Positions 1 to 10,887 of a DNA stretch of 64,000 bases are shown one piece after another. The stretch's first letter is position 1; every line of letters begins with the position of its first letter. This DNA is from Salvelinus alpinus. Lineage: Eukaryota > Chordata > Actinopteri > Salmoniformes > Salmonidae. The stretch is taken from positions 14,018,612 to 14,082,611 of the forward strand of contig NC_092094.1 in assembly GCF_045679555.1 (NCBI RefSeq), in the 5' to 3' direction. A model generated the notes under the pieces. The model was not told the DNA's origin and searched no databases. It saw only the letters and a list, made by a program, of their open reading frames with translations. The position numbers and the translations under genes were made by a program.

Positions 1-979
1 AGCTATCCCCCATGACACTGCAATGCATAGATCTTATGACTGCGTTCTCTTTCCTGTAATTACTCTTCTACAGGAAAATGTTATTAAATTGATGATATGA
101 ATGATAAATGTACTGTACTATTGCCCTACTATTTGCATCAGTTGAGCAATAAGCCACCCAAGTAGGAGTCTACAGTGTTGACAATCAAAGGCAAGGAAAG
201 AAACTGGGAAATGTACGGGTAACTGCCGAAAGATCAAAGATCATACCCCCAAGACATGCTAACCTCTCACCATTACCAATAACAGGGGAGGTGATCATTT
301 TTTTTGGGGGGGTATGATATTTATGCCTCTGTAAATTTCTCAGTTATCATTACTCACAATTAATTCATTATCCATAATCATGGTAGCATCCACATTAATA
401 CGTGTTTAGAAACACACATGTTATTTTCTTATTTACAATAAAAGTAACTCCAATTTTACCATTAATTTCTATTGGGTACACATAAGTGAATTTGTCCTAA
501 TAATGTTGGTTCCCTAAAATGGGGGACTATGTACAAAAAGTGCTGTAATTTATAAACAGTTCACCAGATATGGATGAAAATACTCTCAAATTAAGACTCA
601 TAGTCATTATATCATTTCAAATCCATAGTGCTGGAGTATAGAGCCAAAACAACCAAAAATGTGTCACTGTCCAAATACTTTTGGATCTCACTGTATATAA
701 AGAGTATCATCCACTTCCAACGCTTCATCCATCTCATCTGTCTCAATAAAGATATAGAAGGGAATTCAGGAGGGAAAGAAAGTTAGCCAGTTCTGTCGAA
801 ATAAGGGAATTCTGTTATCCTTTATGATAAAGTATAAAGAGTGCACATTTTTACAATGTGAAACTGTGCCAAAACTATAGTACATATGATGACAGACTCA
901 ACCCATCTGCTCCATGTATGATTTACTGTATCTGTAACCATGATTCAATGTTACCTTTCAGAATTCAAGGTTGCGTTAA
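1..979. repeat. Left copy of a ~980-bp direct duplication
   Basis: This stretch is repeated in the same orientation at 16472-17456 with only about ten visible differences (single substitutions, homopolymer changes, small indels). It includes a non-coding DNA-transposon remnant, roughly 240-695, ending in the Tc1-type terminal motif ACTTTTGGATCTCACTGTA. The flanks of that remnant are also shared, so the duplicated unit is larger than the transposon. The match stops at 979, exactly where a new terminal repeat starts. The window begins inside the duplication, so its true left end is unknown. Confidence 0.9.
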
Positions 980-1149
980 TGTAACGGCTTTCTAGATCTT
1001 CCTCCTCCTCAGACGAGGAGAGGAGAGAAGGATCGGTGGACTAATACGCAGCGTGGTATGTTGACATAATGAATTTATTGAAAAGACGAAGACTGACACG
1101 AACTATACTTGACTTATACAAAATAACAAACAAACAACGTAGACAGACC
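980..1149 (-). mobile_element. End fragment of a TGTAACGG-terminated DNA element
   Basis: It starts with TGTAACGG followed by a stretch rich in TCCTCC and AGGAGG. This is the reverse complement of the right end of the element at 11902-12388, which finishes GGAGGAGGAGAACCGTTACA. Only about 170 bp remain; the Harbinger terminal sequence at 1150 cuts it off. The superfamily is not certain. Confidence 0.6.
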
Positions 1150-1375
1150 TGGGGCCTGTTGCACAAAAGTAGAATTAAGACATCCGGGATAAATGACTCA
1201 GCTGAGCTCAATGAAGCCAAAACATGTGCGTCCAGGCTTAATTGGTTGCACAAAGACCAAGCCAGGATGAGCAGACACGGATTCATTAAGCCAGGTGAAA
1301 CCAATCCTGGATAGGTGCGCGCTCACGGCTCACTCAAATAGACCCCGCCACAGATCACAGATTAACTGATTTACC

Positions 1376-1794
1376 ATGGCAACTAGAGCCGCGTACTTTT
1401 CCCCGTCGGAAGCACAAATCCTCATGGAGGCATACGAGGAGGTAAAAGATATAATTAAGAAGAAAGGCAACACCGCCACAGTGATAAAGCAAAGAGAAAA
1501 AGCGTGGCAAAGTATTGCAGACCGCCTGAATGCGTAAGTAGTGCACAATTACACACTCACCGCTCCGCTGAAACATCACAATTACAATTCAAATATTTAA
1601 TTCACATCTCCAAAAATGCAGTTGTACTGTAATTATGAAACGGTTACATTTTTTATTGAAATGCACTGCAGATATGAGTGAAATTGTGTAAAGTAACTCC
1701 ATCACACTGTATAAAGCTATGATACATTTTTTGATATTTTTACTGAAAACAAGACAAAAATACCAAGTAATTTTTTGCAGTGTGACTCCATTAA

Positions 1795-1884
<90 letters not shown>

Positions 1885-3024
1885 TAAACATGAACGGGCC
1901 AAAACGGACATGGCAGCAGGTCAAAATCAAATACAAGAACATTCTGCAGAATGGTATGGTCCCTGACTAATATTTAACAAAGCACAAGCATATATTGTAC
2001 CCAGAAGGTGCCTGCTCACACATTGTCTGTACTGTTTTAGCAGTGAAAAAGAATACCCACAGACAAGGCACGGGTGGTGGGTCACCAAAGGCTGACCTTA
2101 CCCCAGCAGAGGACATGGCCTTGGAGCTAAATAAAGGCAGGCCCGTCTTAGAGGGGATCCCTGGGGGGAAAGAGACGAGCATAGGTTCCTCCCAAGATGC
2201 CACCCGCTTCATTCAAGGTATGTCCTTCCATCTCTACATGGGATACAACCACATTCATATTGAATCAATTTGGACTGTCTGACTTTGGTTTACCTATTGC
2301 CTTGCAGTGTCTGGCAGCACTGTGTTCCTGTTAGAGCCACCAGCACAAGCACCAGACGATGCTGATCCAGTGAGTACTCCATCAAAGGCATACTGTAGGC
2401 CTGGCATGTCTTGTCTACTAGCTTCAATATGAATCCGATTAAATGTGATAGGGTGAAGGCCCCAGTGCAGCAGCAACAGCACATGATGGAGACGATGATG
2501 AGGAGGAGACCATCTCTCTGGATTCCAGAAGGCATGAGGTATCATGTTAAGACTGTGAAAGTACTATTTACTCTACAATGGTGAGGAGTCCTCATCAAAA
2601 TCAAAAAATCTAATTTCTTTTACAGGACCCAGATGCTATACAGTGGGAAAACCAGCCTGGCAACATAGTGCGTATTAATAAAAGGACACCACATCCTGCC
2701 AAATTCCAGCTGCGCTAATTGTATTGTGTTCACAGAGCTCACAAGCTATCAGAAAGTTGTATGGCAACCACCTCCGGCGCCAAATAGAACTGGCAGACAT
2801 AGACATTCAGTACAAGAAGAAAAAGATGGAAAATCTTGCACTGGAGTCCGAAATAAAAAAGAGGACAATTAGGAAACTGGACCTTGAAATAAAAAAACTT
2901 GAGAGGGAGGTGAGATATGCCTTCAATGTACACTGTATGCTAACTGTAACACAAATGTATTAATCATTATTTTTCTTTCCTCCCCCAGCTCCAAGAAGAT
3001 GACACAGCTCAAAATAAAAATTAG
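1376..3024 (+). CDS. Harbinger Myb/SANT-like DNA-binding protein, eight exons, intact
   Basis: Exons: 1376-1533, 1883-1953, 2041-2217, 2308-2369, 2452-2538, 2626-2667, 2736-2909 and 2989-3024. Every intron is GT-AG and the exons sum to 807 nt, giving 268 residues and a TAG stop. Residues 1-75 form a trihelix/Myb-type domain (EKAWQSIADRLNA, then KRTWQQVKIKYKNI). The middle is Gly/Pro-rich with an acidic run (DGDDDEEE). Residues about 200-260 form a charged coiled coil (KKRTIRKLDLEIKKLERE). This matches the second protein of Harbinger transposons, which in known systems binds DNA and helps bring the nuclease to the nucleus. The host gene MSANTD4 has a similar plan. The start is the first ATG of the frame, in a good context (ACCATGG). 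An alternative in-frame acceptor at 1781 would add 34 residues containing a Val-Cys repeat. Confidence 0.8.
1797..1880 (+). repeat. (GT)42 microsatellite touching a splice acceptor
   Basis: There are 42 uninterrupted GT units ending immediately before the AG acceptor (1881-1882) of exon 2 of the Myb-like gene. A more canonical acceptor, TTTTTTGCAG, ends at 1780, upstream of the repeat. The repeat is therefore either the end of intron 1 or part of an extended exon 2. Confidence 0.95.
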
Positions 3025-3244
3025 GTATATTCTCGTAAAGTCAAGTGAGCCATGACATATGAGCTCTTATTGTGAGCACACAGGACGGTGGCATCTTTCT
3101 AAGGTTTTTTTTATTTTCCCAGCAATCAGTACAACCAAGTCATCGTTATAAGGCATCGCCCTCTTTTGCCCACCCCCCCAGCACCAGGTGTGGCCACTAG
3201 CCTATATGAAGGCCCAAAATTGTGTGTTCCTTTCTGCTCTGACA

Positions 3245-4070
3245 ATGGCATGCCCATTCGTGCGAGATGTGGTGGATGAAGAAGCACTTGTGCTGAGGAG
3301 AGCCTTCAGGCGAGAAAGGGTCTTCAGGGACCGGTTGGACCCACTGGCCTTCCCTGATGACCATCTATATGAAAGATACAGGTTTTCTGCAGATGGCATC
3401 AGGTATCTATGCAGACTACTGGGTCCCAGGATTAAGCACCGCACTGCACGGAGCCATGCACTGAGTGTGGAGCAAATGGTTTGTGTGGCCTTGCGCTTTT
3501 TTGCTAGTGGAGCCTTCCTGTACTCAGTGGGGGATGCAGAACAGCTGAACAAGGCCACAATTTGCCGCACAATAAGGAGTGTGTGTCTGGCTATCAAAGC
3601 ATTAGCAGATGTCTTCATCTCCTTCCCTGGCCACAGAAGACTCTGTGACATCAAAGAGGAGTTCTACAGGATTGCAGGTAAGAGGATCTACAAATTACAG
3701 GACAACTGTTAACACATAGTAGGATACTCATTACTTTGTGTGACAGGTTTCCCCAATGTCATTGGTGCAGTGGACTGCACACACATAAGGATAAAAGCCC
3801 CCTCAGGTGCCCATGAGGCCGATTTTGTGAATAGGAAATCCTTTCACAGCATTAATGTTCAGGTGAACATAACTTTTTGATATTGTCCATTGACGAACAC
3901 TCTGCATTGCCAGTGATGTGCATTGATTGGTGTAATATTCCTCATCTTATGATTTCAGATGGTCTGCAATGCTGACTGTGTGATCAGCAATGTTGTGGCA
4001 AAATGGCCTGGCTCAGTCCATGACTCCAGAATCTTTCGGGCCTCTGAAATCTATCAGTGCCTATCACAAG
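3245..4070 (+). pseudogene. HARBI1-like nuclease, truncated
   Basis: Three exons remain: 3245-3677, 3747-3862 and 3959-4070, with GT-AG introns and an open frame. The start at 3245 (MACPFVRDVV) fits the family; an in-frame ATG at 3188 is less likely. Exon 2 carries the first catalytic aspartate (GAVDCTHIR). Exon 3 carries the second (GSVHDSRIF). The last exons, which should bear the catalytic glutamate, are missing. The family are DDE nucleases of Harbinger elements, also domesticated as HARBI1. About 220 of an expected ~350 residues remain, ending at a normal donor (AAG/GTAAG) that runs into a LINE, so the protein cannot be active. Confidence 0.85.
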
Positions 4071-4955
4071 GTAAGCCCCTGTACTCCCTGTTCACCCATG
4101 ACTGCGTGGCCATGCATGCTTCCAACTCAATCATCAAGTTTGCAGACGACACTACAGTGGTAGGCTTGATTACCAACAACGACAAGACGGCCTACAGGGA
4201 GGAGGTGAGGGCCCTCGGAGTGTGGTGTCAGGAAAATAACCTCACACTCAACGTCAACAAAACAAAGGAGATGGTCGTGGACTTCAGGAAACAGCAGAGG
4301 GAGCAGCACCTATCCACATCGACGGGACAGTAGTGGAGAAGGTGGGAAGTTTTTAGTTCCTCGGTGTACACATCACGGACAAACTGAAATGGTCCACCCA
4401 CACAGACAGCGTGGTGAAGAAGGCGCAACAGCGCCTCGTCAACCTCAGGAGGCTGAAGAAATTTGGCTTTGGCTATCATCCAGAAGGCGAGGTCAGTACA
4501 GGTGCATCAAAGCTGGGACCGAGAGACTGAAAAACAGCTTCTATCTCAAGGCCATCAGACTGTTAAACAGCCATCACTAACATAGAGAGGCTGCTGCCAA
4601 CATAGACTCAAATCACTGGCCACTTTAAAACATTTAATAAATGGATTTAATAAAGGTATCACTAGTCATTATAAATAATGCCACTTTAATAATGTTTACA
4701 TATCCTACATTACTCATCTCATATGTATATACTGTATTTTATACCATCTACTGCATCTTGCCTATGCCGCACGGCCATATATTTTTATGTACATATTCTT
4801 ATTCCATCCCCTTACATTGTGTGTTTAAGGTAGTTGTGAATTTGTTAGATGAATTGTTATATATTACTGCACTGTTGGAACTAGAAGCATTTCGCTACAC
4901 TCGCATTAACATCTGCTAACCATGTGTATGTGACCAATAACATTTGATTTGATTC
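4071..4955 (+). mobile_element. 5'-truncated LINE with internal deletion (L2/CR1/Rex1-like)
   Basis: It encodes the end of a reverse transcriptase, including the FADDTTVVGL catalytic box near 4140, followed by WCQENNLTLNVNKTKE. A single-base frame break near 4310 and a deletion near 4464-4472 remove about 240 bp that the related copy at 40993-42245 keeps. The 3' end is diagnostic: CATTTCGCTACACTCGCATT and a TTTGATTTGATT tail. It joins the Harbinger gene at 4071 and I see no target-site duplication. It is probably the salmonid RSg-1 type, named from memory. Confidence 0.85.
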
Positions 4956-5640
4956 GATCGCTGTCTTCCTTCACGTAACAGAGACCCTCTCTTGATCTGT
5001 TCCCCCTCTATCCACCGAGAGGATTTCAATATCTCTGAAAACGCAAATCCACCGAACCCTAATGCTCTCTGAATATTCTCGATTTATTAATGCCAAACTT
5101 GGTTCTGAACCACGGCAATTATGCGAGAATAATATAATGACGGATTCCCACAAGGAAATACAATTATAAGCAGATCCATTCTTGGTAATGATTTGTGGCT
5201 ACAAAGAAGAATTTGATAAAGGAGGGGATTTGTACTGTAATGAGAAAGATGATTATTCTAACTTTTAGTTGATCTAAAGATGTTGAATGGGTGGCGTCTT
5301 ATTCTCAACTTACTATTGAAACACTGAAACCAAGTAAACACCCCACCCTACCCATCTACAGAATTTAATAACTTTGTGCTTGCAGAGAATGTTCCTGTGC
5401 AGCAAAAAATGCAGACTTGTAGGGTATTTGAGTTTTAAAAAAGCTTCTAAAGATTGTAATTTCCACTTTAAAATGTCAGATTTGATTTGCCCTAAAGAAA
5501 AATGTATCACCCCCTACAAAAATGTCAATTATAATCACACTCAAAACTGGTTGGGATGCAAGGATAATATAATTATTTTAATCAATGCTCGAAAGAATAC
5601 ATAAAGTGAAAGTGCAAGGTGCTATACATTTTTTTTAAGG
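4956..5640. other. Unassigned sequence
   Basis: I see no convincing gene, repeat or RNA here. Short open frames lack conserved motifs. Confidence 0.4.
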
Positions 5641-5852
5641 AAGGGAGCATACGTTTCAACCGTATGCCTTCATCAGTGCTGTACAAACAAATTAGAAGAC
5701 ACGTATTTAAGAAGACACTTGCTCTGCATAAAAGGCGCCGGTGCAAGCAGATAGTCGATTAGAGATTGCAGGTGTGTCTTAAGTACCTGTCTTCTTAGTT
5801 TGTTTGTATAGCGCTGATGAAGGCATAAGGCTGAAACTTGTGCTCTGTTCCT
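5641..5852. mobile_element. Foldback/MITE-like element
   Basis: Two inverted arms of about 45 bp, at 5643-5692 and 5797-5848, match at roughly 80%. Both contain ATGCCTTCATCAG on the left arm and its complement on the right. The ~105-bp spacer has no coding potential. This is the shape of a short non-autonomous DNA element; no family is recognised. Confidence 0.6.
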
Positions 5853-5974
5853 TTAATTTTAATATACCACTTTGACTTTTTATATTATTTTGTGCATGGT
5901 TATTCCTTTTCATAGTTTTGAGTGCAAGTACCTTTTTGAACACTACAGATATTTTCTCTCCCACACATCGGATG

Positions 5975-6190
5975 CCTTTCATTCTAGCCTGGGTGCAAAC
6001 CCTCATACTGCGCTTCATTCTAGCCTGGGTGCAAACCCTCATACTGGCTTTCATTCTAGCCTGGGTGCAAACCCTCATACTGCCTTTCATTCTAGCCTGG
6101 GTGCAAACCCTCATACTGGCTTTCATTCTAGCCTGGGTGCAAACCCTCATACTGCCTTTCATTCTAGCCTGGGTGCAAACCCTCATACTG
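5975..6190 (+). repeat. Minisatellite, 36-bp unit, 6 copies
   Basis: Six tandem copies of a unit beginning CCTTTCATTCTAGCCTGGG. Positions 2-4 of the unit alternate (TGCC versus TGGC at the junctions), so copies 2-6 read as a 72-bp dimer. The unit length is a multiple of three and has no stop in several frames, so long open frames on both strands are artefacts of periodicity. Confidence 0.95.
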
Positions 6191-6393
6191 GCTTTCTACA
6201 TTCATTATAATTCACATGTCCTGTTGCTGTAGGATTATTTTCCTGCTGTGAGAAACTGGTCAAATGAGATAGTACAACTGCATGTGGTTTGTTACAAAAT
6301 ACACTCATCCCTGGTGTCCCACTACAGGGAATAGTGTTAATCCCACATAAGAGCTCTCTGTTGTGTATGTGGTCTATATCCCTTAACTTCACA

Positions 6394-6851
6394 GGCCTTT
6401 TGTGTACTATAACATTACACACTGCAAGCCTTTTGTGTACTCTAACTTTATAAACTTTAAGTCTTTGTGTACTCTACCTTTACACACTACAAGCCCTTTG
6501 TGTACTCTACCTTTACAGATTACAAGCCCTTTGTGTACTCTACCTTTACACACTACAAACCCTTTGTGTACTCTACCTTTACACACTACAAGCCCTTTGT
6601 GTACTCTACCTTTACACACTACAAGCCCTTTGTGTACTCTACCTTTACACACTACAAGCCCTTTGTGTACTCTACCTTTACACACTACACGCCTTTTGTG
6701 TACTCTACCTTTACACACTACACACCTTTTGTGTACTCTACTTTTACACACTACACGCCTTTTGTGTACTCTACCTTTACACACTACACGCCTTTTGTGT
6801 ACTCTACTTTTACACACTACACGTCTTTTGTGTACTCTACCTTTACACACT
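6394..6851 (+). repeat. Minisatellite, 33-bp unit, ~14 copies
   Basis: The unit begins CCTTTTGTGTACTCTACC and ends CACTACAAG. Copies at the left edge (6394-6490) are most diverged and one is a base short. The rest are nearly identical, with a shift from AAGCCC to ACGCCT junctions at about 6690. The unit length is divisible by three, which explains the ~170-residue open frames on both strands. They are not real genes. Confidence 0.95.
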
Positions 6852-6989
6852 GGCTCTTCATCTGCTCTACTTTTAGACAGCGTACACTGGCTGGCAAGCT
6901 GATGGTCTGGGGGCAAACACACGCTATGCTGCTTCTGTCCTTCTCATTGCTAATATCACAGCTGCACCAGGATAAACATTTTCAGTAAA

Positions 6990-7515
6990 TGCTTATGTTT
7001 TCCATATCAATAGAAGTAGGGTTCAAGTGGGGATATGATTCTGTTTAGCTGGATACCATTGTAAATTAAATGACATGGGATTAACAGGAAATTGCATACA
7101 TTTTGTTGCTGCATGGTGTGTCTTGCCTCAACAATCAAAGTGAATACCGAAATCGTGTTGTATTACATCTGCACCACCGAGAGGATTGGAAACTCAGCGG
7201 ACTTATTCCTAACCCATCTGTGACATCAGTATGCCTAAATTCCAAACGTGAAAGTGTTCGAGGTTGAGTCTTATCCTCTGAAAGCCCTCAAAGTTCTCAA
7301 AAGTATTTTTTACAGCCTTATATCAGTGTGGAAATAGTGCATTTAGCAGCTACCATCAATTACTCAATTACTTACTTGAGCCTAATTTCAAACTTTCCCT
7401 GTTTGAAGAAATCTAAAATGTAAGACGCCAGTTTGCTTATGTAACCTATAACCTATAGGTACTGTATGTATCAGAGGTAGCAACCAGTGTTTGATGTTTG
7501 TTAGGAGTGAGGTAT
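6990..7515. other. Unassigned sequence
   Basis: AT-rich sequence without a recognisable gene or repeat. Confidence 0.4.
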
Positions 7516-7814
7516 CTACCCACTGGGGGGGACACACTAGTTGAATCAACGTATAGGTAGTTCTGATGATTATTATTTATTTTTTACATTTGATTGATGT
7601 GACAACCTGTTAGTCAGTTTAGGTCAATGTATTTAAGTTTTAAGTTTTACCCTAATTTCAATGTTTACAATAATGGTTGAAATGAGATGAAAATAGTACT
7701 GGTTGACACAATTTTTTAAATCCAATGTATTCTCCCTGTTGATTCCATGTCACAATGCGTTGACAAATGAAATTGAAAGAATGTTGATTCCACCAGTGTG
7801 TGCCCAGTGGGTAG
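7516..7814. mobile_element. MITE with CTACCCACTGGG termini
   Basis: Perfect 12-bp inverted ends (7516-7527 and 7803-7814) are followed by a further imperfect match (CACACACT.GTTGAATCAAC type). The interior is AT-rich and non-coding. Related elements are common in salmonids; the superfamily is not assigned. Confidence 0.7.
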
Positions 7815-8507
7815 TGTGTCTCTCGTCTTTGAAATATAACCAGAGTAAAGTTGAGATCAAAGAGTAAATCAAAAATCTACCTCAAAGGAAGGCAGGCGAC
7901 GAGTCAGGGTCAGGGGTCGTAGGGCATGGCCGTTTGTTCACAGGGAGCCGTGAGGATGCCTCTGGGGACTCTCACTACGGAGCTGACAGGATATTAAAAT
8001 AAATGGTATCTGGGACACTGTTCTGATGGGTGATTTATTACAACACATGGGTGGAACTGCCTCTATTTTGAGTTGATGGGAGATTTAAGTCTTAAGAAGT
8101 TGTGGAGTGTTGAAGAATGGGGTGGGATGGCGAATGTCAAGGGAGAGGAGGACAGGAGAAGAGATTTTCGGAGGGCCTTCCACATGAGCTGTGTGACTGT
8201 GTTTGACTGTGTGCGTGCTTGAGTGGCTGTATGTGTGTGTATACAGCTTGTTTGTGTGTGTGCCTTAGTCTTTTTGACTTGCATCACAAGATGGTATATT
8301 GTTTCTGACTCATACCTCAGTCATTGTCAATCACGTGGCCAATTGCATAACCACCTTTCAGAACAAAGAGGTTTGTTCTCAAAGGTGGTAGGCCGCATTG
8401 CTCTTCCAAGTTCTTCTATGGGGGCCACATTGATGATGATTGCAGCCGAGGGGCTGAGCAGTCACTCTGTGGTTTGACAGATTTCACCAGCTCCTCGTAA
8501 CATGCAG
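7815..8507. other. Unassigned sequence with a GT-rich patch
   Basis: No gene recognised. About 8190-8265 is enriched in GTGT and TGTGTG but is not a clean microsatellite. Confidence 0.4.
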
Positions 8508-10567
8508 TTAGCATGTTGAAGTTAGTTAATTAATTGTTAGTTGTAGCATGTTGAAGTTAGTTGTTGTAAATTGTTAATTGTAAGTTAGAAGTTAGTTGTT
8601 AGCATGTTGAAGTTAGTTAATTAATTGTTAGTTGTTAGTTGTTGTAAATTGTTAATTGTAAGTTAGAAGTTAGTTGTTAGCATGTTAAAGTTAGTTGTTG
8701 TAAATTGTTAATTGTAAGTTAGAAGTTAGTTGTTAGCATGTTAAAGTTAGTTGTTGTAAATTGTTAATTGTAAGTTAGAAGTTAGTTGTTAGCATGTTGA
8801 AGTTAGTTAATTAATTGTTAGTTGTTAGTTGTTGTAAATTGTTAATTGTAAGTTAGAAGTTAGTTGTTAGCATGTTAAAGTTAGTTGTTGTAAATTGTTA
8901 ATTGTAAGTTAGAAGTTAGTTGTTAGCATGTTGAAGTTAGTTGTTGTAAATTGTTAATTGTAAATTAGAAGTTAGTTGTTTGCATGTTGAAGTTAGTTGT
9001 TGTAAATTGTTAATTGTAAGTTAGAAGTTAGTTGTTAGCATGTTGAAGTTAGTTGTTGTAAATTGTTAATTGTAAGTTAGAAGTTAGTTGTTAGCATGTT
9101 GAAGTTAGTTGTTGTAAATTGTTAATTGTAAGTTAGAAGTTAGTTGTTAGCATGTTGAAGTTAGTTGTTGTAAATTGTTAATTGTAAGTTAGAAGTTAGT
9201 TGTTTGCATGTTGAAGTTAGTTGTTGTAAATTGTTAATTGTAAGTTAGAAGTTAGTTGTTAGCATGTTGAAGTTAGTTGTTGTAAATTGTTAATTGTAAG
9301 TTAGAAGTTAGTTGTTAGCATGTTGAAGTTAGTTGTTGTAAATTGTTAATTGTAAATTAGAAGTTAGTTGTTTGCATGTTGAAGTTAGTTGTTGTAAATT
9401 GTTAATTGTAAGTTAGAAGTTAGTTGTTAGCATGTTGAAGTTAGTTGTTGTAAATTGTTAATTGTAAGTTAGAAGTTAGTTGTTAGCATGTTAAAGTTAG
9501 TTGTTGTAAATTGTTAATTGTAAGTTAGAAGTTAGTTGTTAGCATGTTGAAGTTAGTTGTTGTAAATTGTTAATTGTAAGTTAGAAGTTAGTTGTTAGCA
9601 TGTTAAAGTTAGTTGTTGTAAATTGTTAATTGTAAGTTAGAAGTTAGTTGTTAGCATGTTGAAGTTAGTTGTTGTAAATTGTTAATTGTAAGTTAGAAGT
9701 TAGTTGTTAGCATGTTAAAGTTAGTTGTTGTAAATTGTTAATTGTAAGTTAGAAGTTAGTTGTTAGCATGTTGAAGTTAGTTGTTGTAAATTGTTAATTG
9801 TAAGTTAGAAGTTAGTTGTTAGCATGTTAAAGTTAGTTGTTGTAAATTGTTAATTGTAAGTTAGAAGTTAGTTGTTAGCATGTTGAAGTTAGTTGTTGTA
9901 AATTGTTAATTGTAACTTAGAAGTTAGTTGTTAGCATGTTAAAGTTAGTTGTTGTAAATTGTTAATTGTAAGTTAGAAGTTAGTTGTTAGCATGTTAAAG
10001 TTAGTTGTTGTAAATTGTTAATTGTAAGTTAGAAGTTAGTTGTTAGCATGTTGAAGTTAGTTGTTGTAAATTGTTAATTGTAAGTTAGAAGTTAGTTGTT
10101 AGCATGTTAAAGTTAGTTGTTGTAAATTGTTAATTGTAAGTTAGAAGTTAGTTGTTAGCATGTTGAAGTTAGTTGTTGTAAATTGTTAATTGTAAGTTAG
10201 AAGTTAGTTGTTAGCATGTTAAAGTTAGTTGTTGTAAATTGTTAATTGTAAGTTAGAAGTTAGTTGTTAGCATGTTGAAGTTAGTTGTTGTAAATTGTTA
10301 ATTGTAACTTAGAAGTTAGTTGTTAGCATGTTAAAGTTAGTTGTTGTAAATTGTTAATTGTAAGTTAGAAGTTAGTTGTTAGCATGTTGAAGTTAGTTGT
10401 TGTAAATTGTTAATTGTAAGTTAGAAGTTAGTTGTTAGCATGTTGAAGTTAGTTGTTGTAAATTGTTAATTGTAAGTTAGAAGTTAGTTGTTAGCATGTT
10501 GAAGTTAGTTGTTGTAAATTGTTAATTGTAAGTTAAAAGTTAGTTGTTTGCATGTTAAAGTTAGTTC
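8508..10567 (+). repeat. Large minisatellite, 56-bp unit, ~36 copies
   Basis: The unit starts CATGTTGAAGTTAGTTGTTG and ends AGAAGTTAGTTGTTAG. The left edge (8508-8640 and near 8810) has expanded variants containing TTAATTAATTGTTAG. From about 9430 to 10400, units with CATGTTGAAG and CATGTTAAAG mostly alternate, giving a 112-bp higher-order repeat. Every unit is built of TTAGTTGTTAG-like subrepeats. Confidence 0.97.
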
Positions 10568-10887
10568 ATTGCTGCTGTCAAAATAATATTTATTTTCTGG
10601 GTTTCTTCACTCAAAACCTCTGTTGTATACAATTCACTTTTCATTCCTTTGATGTAATCATCTGGGATAGTTTGGTAATGGTAATTATGTTGACTGGCAT
10701 TTAACATCTCTCTGTAACCTCCAATGTCCCAGAGGGCTGAAGATGTACTTTCTGTATGGTTTGCAAGACTGACATACATGTTGAGCCTTGGCAGTTCTGA
10801 AGAACAGATTATATAATCTGTTCACTCACCATGAGGATACAGAAATGCGTATTTATCAAACATATTTTTATCAAAAAGCATTTTTCC

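Larger units (their letters stand above)
1150..4070 (+). mobile_element. PIF/Harbinger transposon, 3' part lost
   Basis: It begins with a Harbinger-like terminus (GGGCCTGTTGCACAAAAG) and carries the two genes expected of vertebrate Harbinger elements in the same direction: a Myb/SANT-like DNA-binding gene (1376-3024), then a HARBI1-type nuclease (3245-4070). The element is cut at 4070, right after a splice donor, by a LINE fragment. The final nuclease exons and right terminus are not found after the LINE, so this copy could move only if another copy supplied nuclease and ends. Confidence 0.85.

Noticed and set aside
1589..1970. Open frames of Thr-His or Val-Cys repeats as genes on both strands
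   Set aside because: They are produced by the GT microsatellite. Only the plus-strand Val-Cys reading is kept, as a possible alternative exon.
6402..6988. ~170-residue repeat proteins on both strands
   Set aside because: The 33-bp unit is a codon multiple without stops, so open frames arise automatically. No start context or splicing supports them.
8508..10567. CRISPR-like array
   Set aside because: Units are directly tandem without unique spacers, and the genome is clearly a fish.
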